Shown: piece after piece, positions 1 to 13,009 of the stretch
Numbering within the stretch: position 1 is the stretch's first letter
Layout of the letters: every line of letters begins with the position of its first letter
NCBI RefSeq assembly: GCF_905475395.1
Contig: NC_058339.1
Coordinates: forward strand, 56,987,172 to 57,051,171
Direction of reading: 5' to 3'
Length of the DNA: 64,000 bases
Origin: Chrysoperla carnea
Lineage: Eukaryota > Arthropoda > Insecta > Neuroptera > Chrysopidae
Program-made: the position numbers and the translations under genes
The notes under the pieces: model-generated
What the model saw: the letters and a program-made list of their open reading frames with translations, nothing else
The model's database searches: none
Told to the model about the DNA's origin: nothing

Positions 1-1900
1 ATTATTTGCTCATTTAAGCGACGAATATTTTACTAAGCAGGACCATATGTGATTCATTTTAATAAAAAAGTCAATAATTTCCATATGTAACTCAACACGC
101 CATATTGTATAATGATTTTCCTAACATTATCCTAACTAGCGAATATGTGGTTATCATTTCTCTATAACATTATGCATCATACAAAATAGTATTAAATACT
201 CTTTCTTGTAAATAAAATTTTAATGGTATGTAATACAAAATTTGTTAAAGTTTAAAGTTAATAGTCACTCATAATATAAAACACTTAATTATTTAACAAC
301 AATTTAACAATAAAGCGCAATCTAAAACAAAATTTAGTCCATTGAACGATATTATTGTGGTCATCATGCAATTCGATAATTTGAAATGGATAATAATTTA
401 TTACTTAGATCATTATATGTCTTTTGAAATGGTATAAGAGCTAGCAACCTAACGAAAAAGTTGATTTCAAGAAGGCTGGATTTTGAATATTTCTGTATTT
501 AAGTCTGAAACCTGAGAGCAGTTGCGTTTACTAATTTCATTTCTAATATGAGCTGTGAAAGGACCCCTAAACCTTACCCTAAACCTACCCTAAAATATTC
601 TTTTAACGAATAGTTTTCGAGCTACGGTCGATCAAAGCTACGCATATATTATATTTATAGTACCTATATCACTAGGAAAATGACTTTCTGTGAAACTTGT
701 TCAAACCTATCCCCAAAATATCTTCGGATCGCTCTGATCAAAAGCTTTCGCGGCCACAAAATTTTTTAACGGGTAGTTTTCGAGCTACAAGCTATATAAC
801 CATAATGTATGTGTTGCTTTGATTGTATCTTTGAAAGCCATTTTCTTAGTGACATAATAAATATAATAATAATTATAATAATAATAATAATAATAATAAT
901 GGGGTAAGAAAAACTTTAACAGAAAACCATTTTCCTATCTAATATTGAGCGCTCCTTTGATGATTTTAAAGTCATTTCAAGACAATTATTTATAAATAAA
1001 TTTTCATGTTTTTTAGCAATATTTGCCAATCTTACACCGCGCCAGATATTCTTACAATTTAAAATCCTTTTTAAATAATTTTCGAACGGCTGTTATTTTT
1101 AATATAATTTGGTTGTACAATAAAATAATATAATTTAATTTGCCCGGCAGAAATTTGGTTGTTATACTAGCTCGCATTCAGTGTCCGCTCTCAGGAACGA
1201 AACGTATTTATCAGCCGTGTGTCGTCTTATAGTAAACTCTCGAAAATGCTACCAGTTCTTGTACCAAAAATGATAGCTTATTGTCGATACAAAAAGAGTA
1301 TTTTACCAATATTTCATAATATATCATATAAAGGAGTGTCCTTGTGATTTTTAGGGCTAAAATAACGATAAAAAATGACTATACTTTAAGTAAAATATAT
1401 TGATAGTTATAATAGGGCGTTTTATACATATATGATAAATTGTATTTTTATAAAAATCTATATAAAAATATAAAAAACTCAACTGAAAATAGTACAAAAT
1501 TTTCACTTTTATTTCTTCTATTCGATAAAAATTATAATTGAATTATGTTTGAAAATCTGCCAAAAGGGAGATAACAAATATATGTGTCAAATGTTTATGT
1601 GGGATACTAGGATTAGCTATAATTTAATATATTTTCTTTAATCGTGTAAATCATGAATGAATCTATTGAATATTCTCTAAGATATAATAATTTCCTTTCT
1701 TAAAAGGATATACATTTCTGTATTTTTAGTGTAAGTATTACCCACGATCTTATCTCCATATAAAAAGAAATAACCTACTTCAAATGAAAGACTGTAAAAG
1801 AAACTATGATTAACATTTCAAAAATTTAAATAAAAAACTACATAAACTGCATAGAACCACTTCTAATTTACAACCAAAAATTTCCTTCATTACGACAGTG
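1..1900. other. intergenic, no gene seen
   Basis: AT-rich. It contains a diverged direct repeat of an element with TAGTTTTCGAGCTAC (about 609-624 and 772-786) and an (ATA)n microsatellite at about 857-900. No exon with convincing splice sites or codon pattern was found. Confidence 0.5.
857..900. repeat. AAT-type microsatellite
   Basis: Imperfect then perfect ATA/AAT trinucleotide run. Confidence 0.8.
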
Positions 1901-1914
1901 TTGTTTTATATTGT

Positions 1915-2330
1915 TTAAAAAATGACACAATTTTCGGAAGACATTACAGAATACACGGATTATACTATGTCTTCCTATCTATCAGACATTGAATGCGTAA
2001 ACAGCAGCTAAAATATTTCCTAGAACAAAGTTTGAACGACAAATATTTTGTTTGCCGTTTTTGTACCAAAAAAGTGAAATATTGACAAAAAATGGCACAG
2101 TATTCGGAATACGTGAAAAAATTCATTAATCTGGCATAAGATTTGTAATCAGCGACCAAAAATACCTCTCAGGTGACATTTTGGACGATAAATACTAGTT
2201 TTTGTGCCCAAAGTGGAATTTTTGGTCAAAAATGGCACAATTTTTGGAATATGTGACATTGAATTCACATTCAGGGACCAAAGATACCTTCTAAATGACA
2301 TAATAAACCAAAATAAGCATTTTAAGCTTG
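1915..2330. repeat. diverged tandem repeat, unit about 140 bp
   Basis: Successive copies of a block with TGGCACA, TCGGAATA-like and GACCAAAAATACCTTC-like segments, e.g. 2063 versus 2207 and 2151 versus 2274; a weaker third copy begins near 1920. The small minus-strand ORFs here fall in the repeat. Confidence 0.55.
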
Positions 2331-2389
2331 GGAACCTATTAACACGTTTCAAAAAGTTTCATTAAAATCGTTTTACTAACAGTTCAAAA

Positions 2390-3560
2390 CGTGACTTTTG
2401 ATTTTTGACCACCATTAAGAAAGTTAAAAAAAATTTGGATTCCTTGGAAACAAATCATAAAAATCATTGAACAAATTTTAATCGAATCTTAATGGAATGA
2501 AACCTACTGATGTGTTTTCATGTTGTTGTGGACAAGATATTGCTTATCGAAGATAACATTCTTATTAAAAACGCTAGATAGACCAAGGATATTTCATGAC
2601 TAGAAGACCAAATATATGTATTTGATGCTATGCCATGTAAATTGCACATCGTACACGTAACAATAACAGCCTATTAAAATCACTTAAAGCAAGTATGAAT
2701 TGTAGATTTAAGGAAACAATAAAATTCTTCTACAGATAATTATTCAAATTTCAACATCAATAAATTATGAAAATAAATTTGTGTGTTTTTATAATAACAT
2801 GTTATAACAATACATTTTGACATTTTATTTGAACATACATTAATAACATAAATCTACAACTTATATAAAGAGTGCACTAAAAGCAGCGTTTCTTAGGCTT
2901 TCCTCTAAACGGACAAACAAAAGTAAAACTGAAACTTGGGGCGAAAAAAACATAACTGCAACTTTTTAAGAACTTTTTGGAGACTAGTAATGTATTAGCC
3001 AATGGCTATTACAGTTTCATTTTTGTTTTTTTTTTTTTGCAGTTTTAGTTTTGGTTTTTGTGTGCCCGTTTAGCATAAAACCGGCATAAGATTAGAATTG
3101 ATAGGGAAAAACAAAGAGTTTTTAAAAATGCAGAGCTAGATAAAAAATCATCATGTTTTTATTGCTAATTTTCTATTTTCGAAATGGTGATTAAATTTCA
3201 TTAAATGTGAAAGGGTTTCTTTTGTTTTTAATTTAGAAAGAAACTTAACCATAATTGACCCCTAAAATAAAGGAATTTTTAATTCTCAGTCCGTTGTAAA
3301 GTTTTATCGAGTTTCCGTTTTGTTTTTGTTTGTCCGTTTAGAAAAAAACCGGCATTATAGATAATCTACCTAGCGTTTTTAATAAGAGCCCACATTTTGG
3401 ATAAACACGCTGCTGTTCACAACTTTCTGATTTGGTTAAAAAAAAACAATGTTTTTTATTTTTTGTTTCCAAGGAATCAAAATTGTATTTTTTTAATTCT
3501 CTAAATATTTGTCAAAAAATTTCGAAAATCAAGAAAGTGACATTTTGATTTATCAAAATT
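2390..3560. mobile_element. foldback element with nested inverted-repeat element
   Basis: Left arm (about 2390-2585) and right arm (about 3360-3560) are diverged inverted copies sharing GATTCCTTGGAAACAAA and CTTATTAAAAACGCTAG. Inside, a second system of termini (about 2890-2940, 3035-3092 and 3300-3356) shares CTAAACGGRCA and an adjoining CAAAA-rich block, so one element appears inserted in another. Confidence 0.6.
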
Positions 3561-3569
3561 AGAAATAAA

Positions 3570-6430
3570 TTATTATTTGACATAAATTATTAAAATTTTC
3601 GATTCTTGTTAGTTTTTAAATAAAACACAGCTTTAATTCCGAAGATGATGTATGTATGTATTTGTGACGTTATGGAGTTGAAATCTTAATTTTCCCCCAA
3701 AATCCAATGCCACATATCATATTAGTCCTATAATTTTTAGGACAGCCTATATACTTGTGTAAAATTCCTTAACAAATATACAAGATTTAATTAATTGTAT
3801 ACTGACAGGATGAAATGAATTCTTATTATTATAAAATACATTAATTAATTTAATAACTCATTTGTTGAATTGAATCATCATAATTATTAATTTAATAAAT
3901 TTATACTTGTGTACACGGTCTATCTACCAACCTACGCAAATGAAACTTTTTTAATTAATACGTATTATTAATCCAATTTTAATCACAAAGTATTAATAAA
4001 TTAATAATATTTTCATATTTAATCTGTTTATGGTTCTTGGAAGTTTTATTTACAATATTGGGTAAATCACTAACGACGTCAAGTATTCAATATTATGACA
4101 GTCATAAGCAGGCTGAAATATTCAAAAACAGCAGTAGTCTATGGAATACGCAGACCATTAAAAAAGTGGAAAATTATTTATAAAATAGTTCATTCATACA
4201 AGTTCTATTGAAGTAAAACCTGCTGTAACCCAGATTATGTTATGGCAAAATGATTTTTATAATCACTAATAATATTTAAAAATAAACTTGTATACTCAAT
4301 GATTTGGAAAACTGTTTGCATTGATAAATAGCATGCACCAGTACATTGTCTAGTATATTGATAACTGGGAAATGCAATTTGAGATAATAATTCTTACTAA
4401 TTAAAATCAGAAGAAGACCCGAATTCAGTAGTTACAATTTCGACTACCAGATGACAATACTTGTACTTATCATTTTTTAAGGCCAATAAACATATTCAAT
4501 GTCAAATCAAATAAAAATGTGTACTATTAAACAGGAAGTGGGCAGCTTTTTAAGTAGTTCCAACTTTGACCAACGGATTACTTATCATTTATCAATATTA
4601 ACGAAGCTCATCGACTTTCGATTTCGAGAATTGTAAGGCATTTGCCCTTTTCTTACTTATTCTGAAGACAAAATTACCGCCTATAGAATACGAAAAGACA
4701 AAAGCTTTTCAAATTTCGAAATCTCTCTGTCCGGATATGATATTGAATCACTATCATTAATCAGTTTCAAATAATAAAATTCCTGAAGTTCGAATAATAT
4801 TATGAGAAACAGTTTACTATAGTCTTTATTCAATAAAGTGTGTTGGCCACTTTGTATTTGACAAAGTTCATGTATTGATTAAGGGAAAAATGATTATGGC
4901 AAAAATTATTTTGAAAATTTATACTTAAAACTTGGATTTTGAACATTAATTGGTTTTATTATATTTTTTCATTTTTTCACCTACGATTGACAATATTGTC
5001 ATAAATCGGTGAAAATATTTTCCACTTTTTAAACTGTTAACTTGAAACTTTACTTTTTAAACATTCGAAATTTTGGAAAAAGTTTCAAACAAAAATTGTT
5101 TAAAAAAAACTGTTTTGAAGGCATACTTTTAAATTTCCCCAAAAATTTCCTTTGGCTTCGATTTAATAAAAACTAAGGCCTCTATTTTAGGAACGTATAT
5201 TAATCTATTAGGCTAGACAATTTTATTAAACTAGATTAGGAAAAAGTATGTTGAACACATTCAGTCATTTTAATTGAAATTAAAAATAACATTTTGAGGT
5301 AAGAGAAATATTTTTAAAGAGTAATCTTATAAAACAAACATTCAAGAAATTAATGTTGCAAAATAAATTAGCAACATTTTGATACTATACAAACAGTAGA
5401 ATTTTAAGTATACTTAAATCATTGGCACATTGACAATAACGGTATTTAGAGTATAAAAATTGTGTACTTAAAATACTGTTTTATTTACATGTATACATAC
5501 GTGTTTAGATAATGCAAATACCTCTTAAAAAACAATAAATGATTAACAGAAAGTTTATTCATCTTCTTCAACTTTACTAAAACACTTATTATTAAGAGAC
5601 TGATCGAACAATTTTTTCCGTAAATACTTTTGTAAAATATGTAGCGTTATAATATATCGACCGTAATGTGGCAATAACTTGAATATAAAAGAAAACTGCT
5701 AACCCGAATTCGCATTTTACGCCATATGTGCGGCCAAGTGTTGACTACAAAGAAACAAGGCATCACAACTGAAAATCTAGGGTTAAATCCAGAGCTACAA
5801 TGCGTTTTCACTGTTGACCGTGGTTTAATTTATAATGAAGAGTTAATCTTCATCAAATGTAAAATTATATATTTTGTTTCAAAGTCAGAATTGGCCGCCA
5901 AAATCATATGATTTAATACCGTAGGAAGTTATTCTTTGTAATTTTTCGAACTCAACTTATTCGAACCAAAGCTTATGTTACTAAGCTCGTAACTCGCAAC
6001 CACCCACACCTTTTGAAAGAAATTTTAAGACTGTATCAACGAAATTAAGACACATGCAAAATGCTCGGAGAAAAAATCGATAAAAAGTTAGTTTATATGT
6101 GCCACCAAGTCTTGGACTTTCATACAATTTTACTAGATATGCCCCGTCAATTTTTTCGGATATGGAACCCTAAACTCGCACTTGAAACATATTTAAGAAC
6201 ACTCTCCATTAAATTACCCTTTTTATTAGAGCCTGCTCCAAACTGAAACGATTTTAAGGATCATGCCATATTTTTTAGTTTCAATAGCTAAGATTACACC
6301 CTTTCTTTTAGGCTTCGAGTCGAAAGTTCTCTAAGAAGAGTGCCTTTGCTAGCAATTAACTATCGTTAATAACTAAGGTAAGTCAAACAGCGGAACAAAA
6401 ATTGACCATAGAAACATACAAAAAAGGGCT
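3570..6430. other. intergenic, no gene seen
   Basis: Upstream region of gene 1; strongly AT-rich, with a GTATGTATGTA run near 3650. Two small plus-strand ORFs (5726 and 6061) lack coding character, but 5' untranslated exons of gene 1 could lie here. Confidence 0.4.
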
Positions 6431-6513
6431 CTATATTTATAAAACAAAACAACAATAAACAGACATAAAAAATTAGTACTTATAAATTGGATTTATCAGG
6501 AAACAAACAAAAA

Positions 6514-6636
6514 ATGGTAACGCCATCATCGACAACAACGACTGAAGCTTTTCTACCACCACTAGAGGCGTATAACGTTGAAAGAGATTATAATGTCGTA
6601 CGATGTCTATTAGTCTTAATTGCTTGGTCATCCTTC
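6514..6636 (+). CDS. gene 1 coding exon 1
   Basis: Runs from the ATG to a perfect GTAAGT donor at 6637 and ends in phase 0. It encodes 41 residues: a Thr/Ser-rich stretch (SSTTTTEAFLPPLEAY), then the start of the first membrane span (CLLVLIAWSSF). Base composition is less AT-rich than the surroundings, as expected for an exon. Confidence 0.65.
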
Positions 6637-9600
6637 GTAAGTTCCGTTTTTTAACATTTTTTCTTAATTATTTAGTTCATTTTTAAGCTTTAGGTTTATA
6701 AACAGGTTGAGATTCTAATACTTGCTTTAAAGTTTTTTGCCAATGAGTGGGTTACAAACTGGTTCAGTGTTAACGATCTGATCACTACTCTTCTTTTGAC
6801 CAAGTAAATTATAGTCATAAATTTTTCTCGTAAACAGTATACTAGCTAATATCAGATTTAACGGCTCCCCGATTTAACATTAAAAATATTGGCATGAATA
6901 TATTCAAATAATGTTTTCTTAAACTTTTTTTTAACCCTTTTTTTAAATTTTGTAATATTCTGTAGGTCCAAATTACGCTCAACTGACATTTAGCTCACAA
7001 TCTAGCCAGCTAACTTGATTTTTGAGAAAAGCTTTATTTGGTAATTTATCATTCTTTTTATGAGATGGAATGGGCCAGAATAGTTAATAAACTATTACTA
7101 TTTATAATAAAGAGAACGTTTTTATGTTTTTTCCACATAAAAATTAGATTATGGGTTTTCAATTTTTACAATTGGGTTTTTAATTTTCAATTTTGACTGA
7201 TCCCAATAATACACGGTGAGCCATTTAAATCAATACACCTAAATATCTCGTTTTGTAGTTAACCAATCGAAAAATAACAAAAGTCGAAGAGTTTGATGAG
7301 GGACATCATCAGATGTAGCAATTTAGATAATAAATGGTAAGAGATAGAAAAACACATTAAGTTAGAAAGTTAAGCCTCATAAAAAAATTAATTATTTTTG
7401 TTAAAAACATTTTTTCGACAAACGTTAGCTTTCGGAGGAAATGCGACTTAAAAATGAGTCAGTCAGCGTAACTGCTTTCATATGCAAGACATACGTCATC
7501 CATACCAATAAGTTCCATAAAGAAATCTTATCATAAATTTATTGAGAAATTCGTGTTTTTAGTTTTTATTATTTTAATAAAATCTTATAATTTTTTAGAT
7601 TTGGGATGTTATCGTTATTTTATGTTATATATTCGAAGGTATTTGGACATGTATCAGATACCCAAAATGCTGCGAATGCCTGAGTGTACTAACTTGGAAA
7701 TTTGGATTAGGCTGGCCAAATCCAACATGCGAATGTGTTGTACGAACAAAATTTGGCAAGTCACTTTATAAATTTTGTCGTTTCTTTATCGATACATCCT
7801 GGTTTATCGAAACTATATTCTGAAAACTTTCTTTACGTCTCCCAAGTTAAACACAAGTGTAAAATTAAGTAAAATAATGAAAAATATGGAAAGATAAATA
7901 ATGAAATATATGGACTTAACGTGTATTTAGTTGACTATGCCAATATGTGTTGACTGTGTTAGCCCAAAACTTCCTGTTTTTCCCTTTTTGAACCAAAAGC
8001 TTGGTACGCCCATGAAATGACCAACTTGAATTTTTTTTATTATCCCGTTAAATTCCAGTGATTAAGACTAAGCTTTGATACATTTTGATATTCTATATCC
8101 AATTATGTTTATAGTTTATATATCTCATACAGCATTTCTAAGAAAGAAGTAATTTTATAATATAATAATTTCTGATGAGTATATTTTCAACTAAAAATCA
8201 AAGTATCATGGAATGAGTAAATTGGGAGGTAAAGTGAAAATGTCGAAAAACACAACAACACGACATCAAGCTTATTTTAAAAAAAGTTGTCATTTTTCCA
8301 AATGTAATACAAAAACCAATTTTAAAGTTTTCAATTTTTGCTTTTACTAAAAACATGTTTTGGCGAATACAAAATTTTATTTCTGAATTGAAATTCAAAT
8401 GGGCGATTCGAATACAAAATTATTTGTACTGTGCAGAGGAAATTTGAGAGGTCGTCTTTATTTTGAACTGAAAATGCTGACAAATGCACATTTAATTATT
8501 TAATTGACCTTCCACTCAATTAAAACCCAAACAAAAACTATTGCAACTTTTTCAACTTTTCCTATATGGCTACTCCGCTTTATTTGATTATATCAACAAC
8601 ATTCCTATTTTTTCCACCATTTTCAATACCAATTTTAGACTGAATTACAATACTTTTTTATAATAATTTCTTATCCAATCTAGTAATGAGAGTTGTTTTG
8701 GTAATTAACATCATTGCGACAGTGGCTACTTGTTTCCTACACTTCTTTTTATTCTTCGCAGTTATAAAAGTAAGTTAAACTCCAAATTATTTTTAAAATG
8801 TCATTAAGCTTTCTATAATTCACGTCAGAATAAAAATTGTTTCACTCGCAAAGGGGAATTTTAAGATTTCTAAAATTTAGCTTAGAACTTTAAGAACAAC
8901 AGTTTTAAAATTTTCCCATTTAGAAGAGAGTCTTAACGCGACGAATAAAGTAGTTTAACTTTACAATACTTCCACCATATTTGTATGCTTGTTAATGCTA
9001 TAATATTAGAAAGCGATTAATAATAAAATCTAACAACTGTAATTTCATTTATAGGAATCTATAAAGCTAATGAAAAACATAAAATGGTTTTTGGTTATGT
9101 ATATAATATTATTTGTGAAACTTGTTACTGGTGCCATTGAAGTGCTCGATACACTTACACAATATGGATGGCAATACAAGTTTACACGTCTTGCTGGTGT
9201 TTTGTTGTTGGATATTTTGCACTTCGTAATTTATTTTGGTAAATTGTAAATTTTTTTTAACATGCATTACAATTTATTTCTTACCGCGATCAGTTTAAAA
9301 TGGCCTCCAGACTCTCTACAGCTTTATAAAATTTAGGATATTCCAGGGAAGCACTTCATTTACTTCACTTCAGTGAATATCAGTGCATTCCAAGTGATTG
9401 ACTTATTGAGTTTACAATGACCAGTAAGCTCATTAAGTCATATCATTTGAATATATGATTATTTCGTAATTGCAAACGATCTGAAGCCTTTTTCCACGAA
9501 AAATCATTTATAAGAGCTTTTACATGATCTTGGACATTATTATTTGTCTTTTATTTTAGTTTTAATTGTGCTTATCCGTACCAAAAAAAAATTCTGGGTC

Positions 9601-10789
9601 GTTTAACGGGATTTAATTGGATGATAAAGATCAGAAAATATTCTTAGTATATGAATATATAATTATTATATGATCCCTACAGAATTTTTAAAAAATAGCT
9701 AAAACAGAATTTGTAAAATATGAGAAATTAGTGATCAAAGCTTATAAGCTTTTTGAACTTACTAGGGGTACTTTCAAAGAATCCAAGATCAATCAAAAGT
9801 CACTATTCCATATATCAAAAGATCTATCTATTTCGGTTTCATACAGACCAGAAAGTTCTTATGAGTCAATTTTCTTATGGAACAAGATAATCATATTTTT
9901 CAAATTAAATTAAAAAATTTCTTTGTGTTAACCTTCGCTGAAATGTAATAAAATCTACAAAATGTAGTTCTAGAAATTATCTAGGTCAGATATTTTTTGC
10001 TTTTTTACCCTTTTCTATTTTTTTTAATGTGTCTTAACCCACTTGAATAGGGTAAATAAAGCAAAAAATATCTAACAAAGACATTTTCTGAAATGTGTAC
10101 ATGTAATGAAACTGTAAATGGATGGCCACCAATTTTTGACATTTTAACAATAACACTTAAGTTAAAATTACTGACCCAAATTAAGAAACCAACTCATGAG
10201 GAATTTCTTGTAAATAAGCAATTTCCACCCAATTGGGTCCGGTGGCTTGTTAACATTTTTAGAATAATATTTGAATACTTCTTTCCTTCAAATGATTCGA
10301 GATTAACCATACCATGGTATTCGAAGGATTTAGCCGGGAAGCCGCTATTTTTGTCTCTAGCTTGTGGAGAGACCAAACTGGGGAAAATTAAGAAAATAGA
10401 AAACTTTTACATTTTGTCTATATTTTTCATTAACCAGAAATGTGACAGTAAGCAGCTGTACACTCAGACCTGTTTCAATGCTTTTCCTATGACGTTATAG
10501 TACACGTAAAGGTCATTTTTTGGCGTCAAATCGATACCTTGTCGCCAATTTGACGATTCTCATCGAATTCACCTCTTGTTGTAATTAGGCTGACCGGAAT
10601 CTTGACTATTCGTAGATAATCTTGTTTTTAAAAAGCTCTAGATATAGATGTGTAAAAGATTCAAATAAAATATTTATACCCATTATTTCTGTTTTAGGCA
10701 TAAAACTATTGCTACTATACCTTGTTAACAGTTTTTGTAAATTCGACGCCTGGATAAATAAGACAGCTGGAATTGAAAAAAAGCCTTAA
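6514..10789 (+). CDS. small multi-membrane-span insect protein, five-exon gene model
   Basis: I do not recognise the family. Joining 6514-6636, 7599-7638, 8684-8769, 9055-9238 and 10698-10789 keeps one frame through four GT-AG introns with matching phases (0, 1, 0, 1) and gives 174 residues ending at TAA. The N-terminus is short, hydrophilic and Thr-rich with no signal peptide. Four hydrophobic stretches follow at about residues 31-53, 58-81, 94-113 and 129-155, and the tail is lysine-rich (ends KTAGIEKKP), which suggests an integral membrane protein with both ends on one side. The start has an A-rich context with G at +4. A TATA-like run lies at about 6433-6443 and AATAAA at 10813-10818. The weak point is the short exon 2: its frame stays open past the chosen donor to a stop at 7821-7823, so a 114-residue product, or two separate genes (the second starting at ATG 8686), is also possible. 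Confidence 0.6.
7599..7638 (+). CDS. gene 1 coding exon 2, with alternative extension to 7823
   Basis: The acceptor is a T-run ending in AG at 7597-7598. The exon begins in phase 0 and encodes IWDVIVILCYIFE, completing the first membrane span. The donor chosen is GAAG|GTATTT at 7639, phase 1, which matches the phase of the next acceptor. Reading through the donor stays open for about 60 more codons to TGA at 7821. That stretch is rich in Cys and Trp and less AT-rich than its flanks, so it may be a real alternative 3' end. Confidence 0.5.
8684..8769 (+). CDS. gene 1 coding exon 3
   Basis: Acceptor is a pyrimidine-rich tract ending CTAG at 8680-8683; donor is GTAAGT at 8770. With one base carried over from exon 2 it encodes V followed by MRVVLVINIIATV and a second membrane span ending AVIK. 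The ATG at 8686 could also start a separate shorter protein of 119 residues. Confidence 0.6.
9055..9238 (+). CDS. gene 1 coding exon 4
   Basis: Acceptor is TTTATAG at 9048-9054; donor is G|GTAAAT at 9239, phase 1. It encodes 61 residues with the third span (WFLVMYIILFVKLVTGAIEV), a polar loop (TLTQYGWQYKFTR) and most of the fourth span. Confidence 0.65.
9240..10690. other. intron 4 of gene 1
   Basis: Contains a chance-like 135-codon plus-strand ORF (10093-10500). Its middle part (about 10200-10380), around AGCCGGGAAGCCGC, is less AT-rich and also open on the minus strand, which may mark an old repeat. No domain is recognisable. Confidence 0.35.
10698..10789 (+). CDS. gene 1 terminal coding exon 5
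   Basis: Acceptor is GTTTTAG at 10691-10697. The single base from exon 4 plus GC makes Gly, then IKLLLLYLVNSF completes the last span and the frame ends at TAA (10787-10789) after a basic tail. AATAAA follows 23 bases later. Without this exon, exon 4 would stop three codons after its donor. Confidence 0.6.
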
Positions 10790-10819
10790 GAAATTATTAT
10801 TAATTAGTTAGTAATAAAT

Positions 10820-11880
10820 ATCCCCACCATTACTGCCACAAGAGACATGAGATATTAGTTTAAATTCATAATCATTAAGTGTAAAAGTTTACAAATATAC
10901 TTAGAAGTTAATTTTTATTTAATGTCACTGATGGTGACTTCCGTAATTCCGTTGAATTGTGGTATTATGTCAAGCAATATTACACCCGTAAGTGTCACTG
11001 GGGCAGAAAAATGTGCTCCCTCACTCCAATTATCTTCAATATTTTGTCAAAACAGTTAAATTATGGAGAAAATAAGACGCAAATTATTGCAAATGCTTCT
11101 ACCTCGAGAGTCTCAACACTTAAGCTACTTATATACAAGGAAACTTAAAACCTCTCGCAAATTTTTATCAGTTAATCTTCATTATTACTCTGAATGAAGG
11201 GGGGACATCCTTTTTTGAAAATTTTTTTACTATCAAAAATTTCTTTCGTATTTATCGGTAGACTTTCGGTGATCCACTATAATAAATATATTCCGATACG
11301 TATTTGGCAGTAAATCTGTTAAGATTGCTGAAGGTTGCTGGAAAATATATATGAACATATGCATAATAAATTTTAACCATGACAAACTATGCTAATATAA
11401 AATATTTGTGATATAGCAACGAATTTATTACGGTATCATGAGGCCAGTAGTACAAATCGAGGAAAATTACTAAACTCGATCTCCATTTCAAAGCAGTATA
11501 AGTCAATCAATTTAAAAGATATTTAAAACGATAATCACACAACATTTAAGAATAAAATTTCAAAAAAATTGAAACTTCCTCGCATATAGGTACTAAATTT
11601 TTAGGAAACTGTTTATGGTCTCAATACTTGAACTATTAAAAAGGGAACACTAAAAAATAATTTAATTAAAAATATATTTCTCAATTTATACAATTATTTC
11701 ATAAATATATTAGTATTATAAAAGTTTTAATATAAAAATATATTCAAATCAAAACAAACATGAAACTATGTATATAAAAAATTTACAAACCGGCGAATTA
11801 CGATTTACTTTAAATACATTTAAAGTGTCATTCACCACCAAATAATGCAATTAGATTTAAATTAGATAAACTTAATATTA
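10820..11880. other. intergenic, no gene seen
   Basis: AT-rich spacer between the poly(A) signal of gene 1 and the tandem duplication; one chance ORF (10957-11148). Confidence 0.4.
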
Positions 11881-12705
11881 TTTCCAGTTCAATTACAATT
11901 AAAAACTTTAAGCATTAAATAATCTTATCTTATAGAAATACAAAAAACTATAACGATAGCAATTTTTTCAAGTCTTAAATTTAGATTTGGAAACTTTTTT
12001 TAATTAAGATTGAAATACAATGCTAAATGTAAAGCTTGTTTTTTTTTTTTTTGGAATAATCCCAATTAAACATACTTTTTAATTTTGCTGAACCAAAGTT
12101 TTTCTTTGTGAAATTTGCTTAAAATTTAAAAACTTGTTCGTAAAATTTTTGAAAGCAATTTATCAACAATTTATAAACAAAAATCACAAATTTAATAACA
12201 AAACGTTTGGTTAAAAGTCAAGCAAAAAAAAAAAAATTTACAAACAACCGGTGTCTGTCTTACCTTAATTTTATTTCCAGTTCAATTACAATTAGAAACT
12301 TTAGGTACTAAATAATCTTATCTCATAGAAATACCAAAAACTACAACGATATCAATTTTTTGAAAGTTTTAAATTATTATTTGAAATTTACATTTGAAAA
12401 CTTTTTAAATTAACATTCGAATGCAAAATTTGAAGTTCTTTTTTTTTTAATAATCAAAACCAAACATACCTTTTAATTTTTTGTTGTAGAACCAACTATT
12501 TTTTTTGTGGAATTTGCTTAAATTTTAAAACTTTGTTCGTAAAATTTTTGTAAACAACGTAAGAAATAAAACAAAATAAAAATTTTTTGATTATTAATTT
12601 ATAAAAAAAAAAAAAACAAAAAAAAACACAAATTTAATTACAAACCGTTTGGTTAAAAATCACGCAAAATTTTTTTCACATACAACCGGTGTCTGTCTTA
12701 ACGTG
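11881..12705. repeat. tandem duplication of about 393-430 bp units
   Basis: Copy 1 (11881-12273) and copy 2 (12274-12705) share their starts (TTTCCAGTTCAATTACAATT) and ends (ACCGGTGTCTGTCTTA), and most of the sequence between, with indels mostly in poly-A/T runs. Confidence 0.8.
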
Positions 12706-12945
12706 TTCGTTGTTATACGACGAAATAATTTTCAATAGATTAGCAAGAGAGGAAACGTTCGCGTGAACTCTACTCTCTGTGATACACTACTCAGTGTGTA
12801 TACGATATAAACTGAAACGTAACCGTTACAACGACTGGTAACTTGTGAATATAACGTGGCGTCCATATAGCCATGCCTTCATCAGACGTCGTGGAGGCGC
12901 CGGTATCTGTCGAGCATGCGTCTCTCTAGGTGTTAAACAACTGAC
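12706..12945 (+). promoter_or_regulatory. GC-rich island, candidate promoter / first exon
   Basis: A sharply less AT-rich block holding an arthropod initiator-like TCAGTG (near 12792). A short ORF at about 12871 (MPSSDVVEAP...) has a possible donor CCG|GTATCT inside it; otherwise it stops after 18 codons. This looks like a 5' exon of a plus-strand gene whose other exons I could not find. It could equally be an old TE fragment. Confidence 0.3.
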
Positions 12946-12962
12946 AATATAATGTCCATTTG

Positions 12963-13003
12963 AAATAAATAAATAAATAAATAAATAAGCAGCAGCAGCA
13001 GCA
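12963..13003. repeat. AAAT and GCA microsatellites
   Basis: A run of about six AAAT units followed directly by five GCA units. Confidence 0.85.
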
Positions 13004-13009
13004 TATAGG

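Noticed and set aside
10093..10500. 135-codon plus-strand ORF
   Set aside because: Lies within intron 4 of gene 1, has no recognisable domain or splice support, and part is open on the other strand too.
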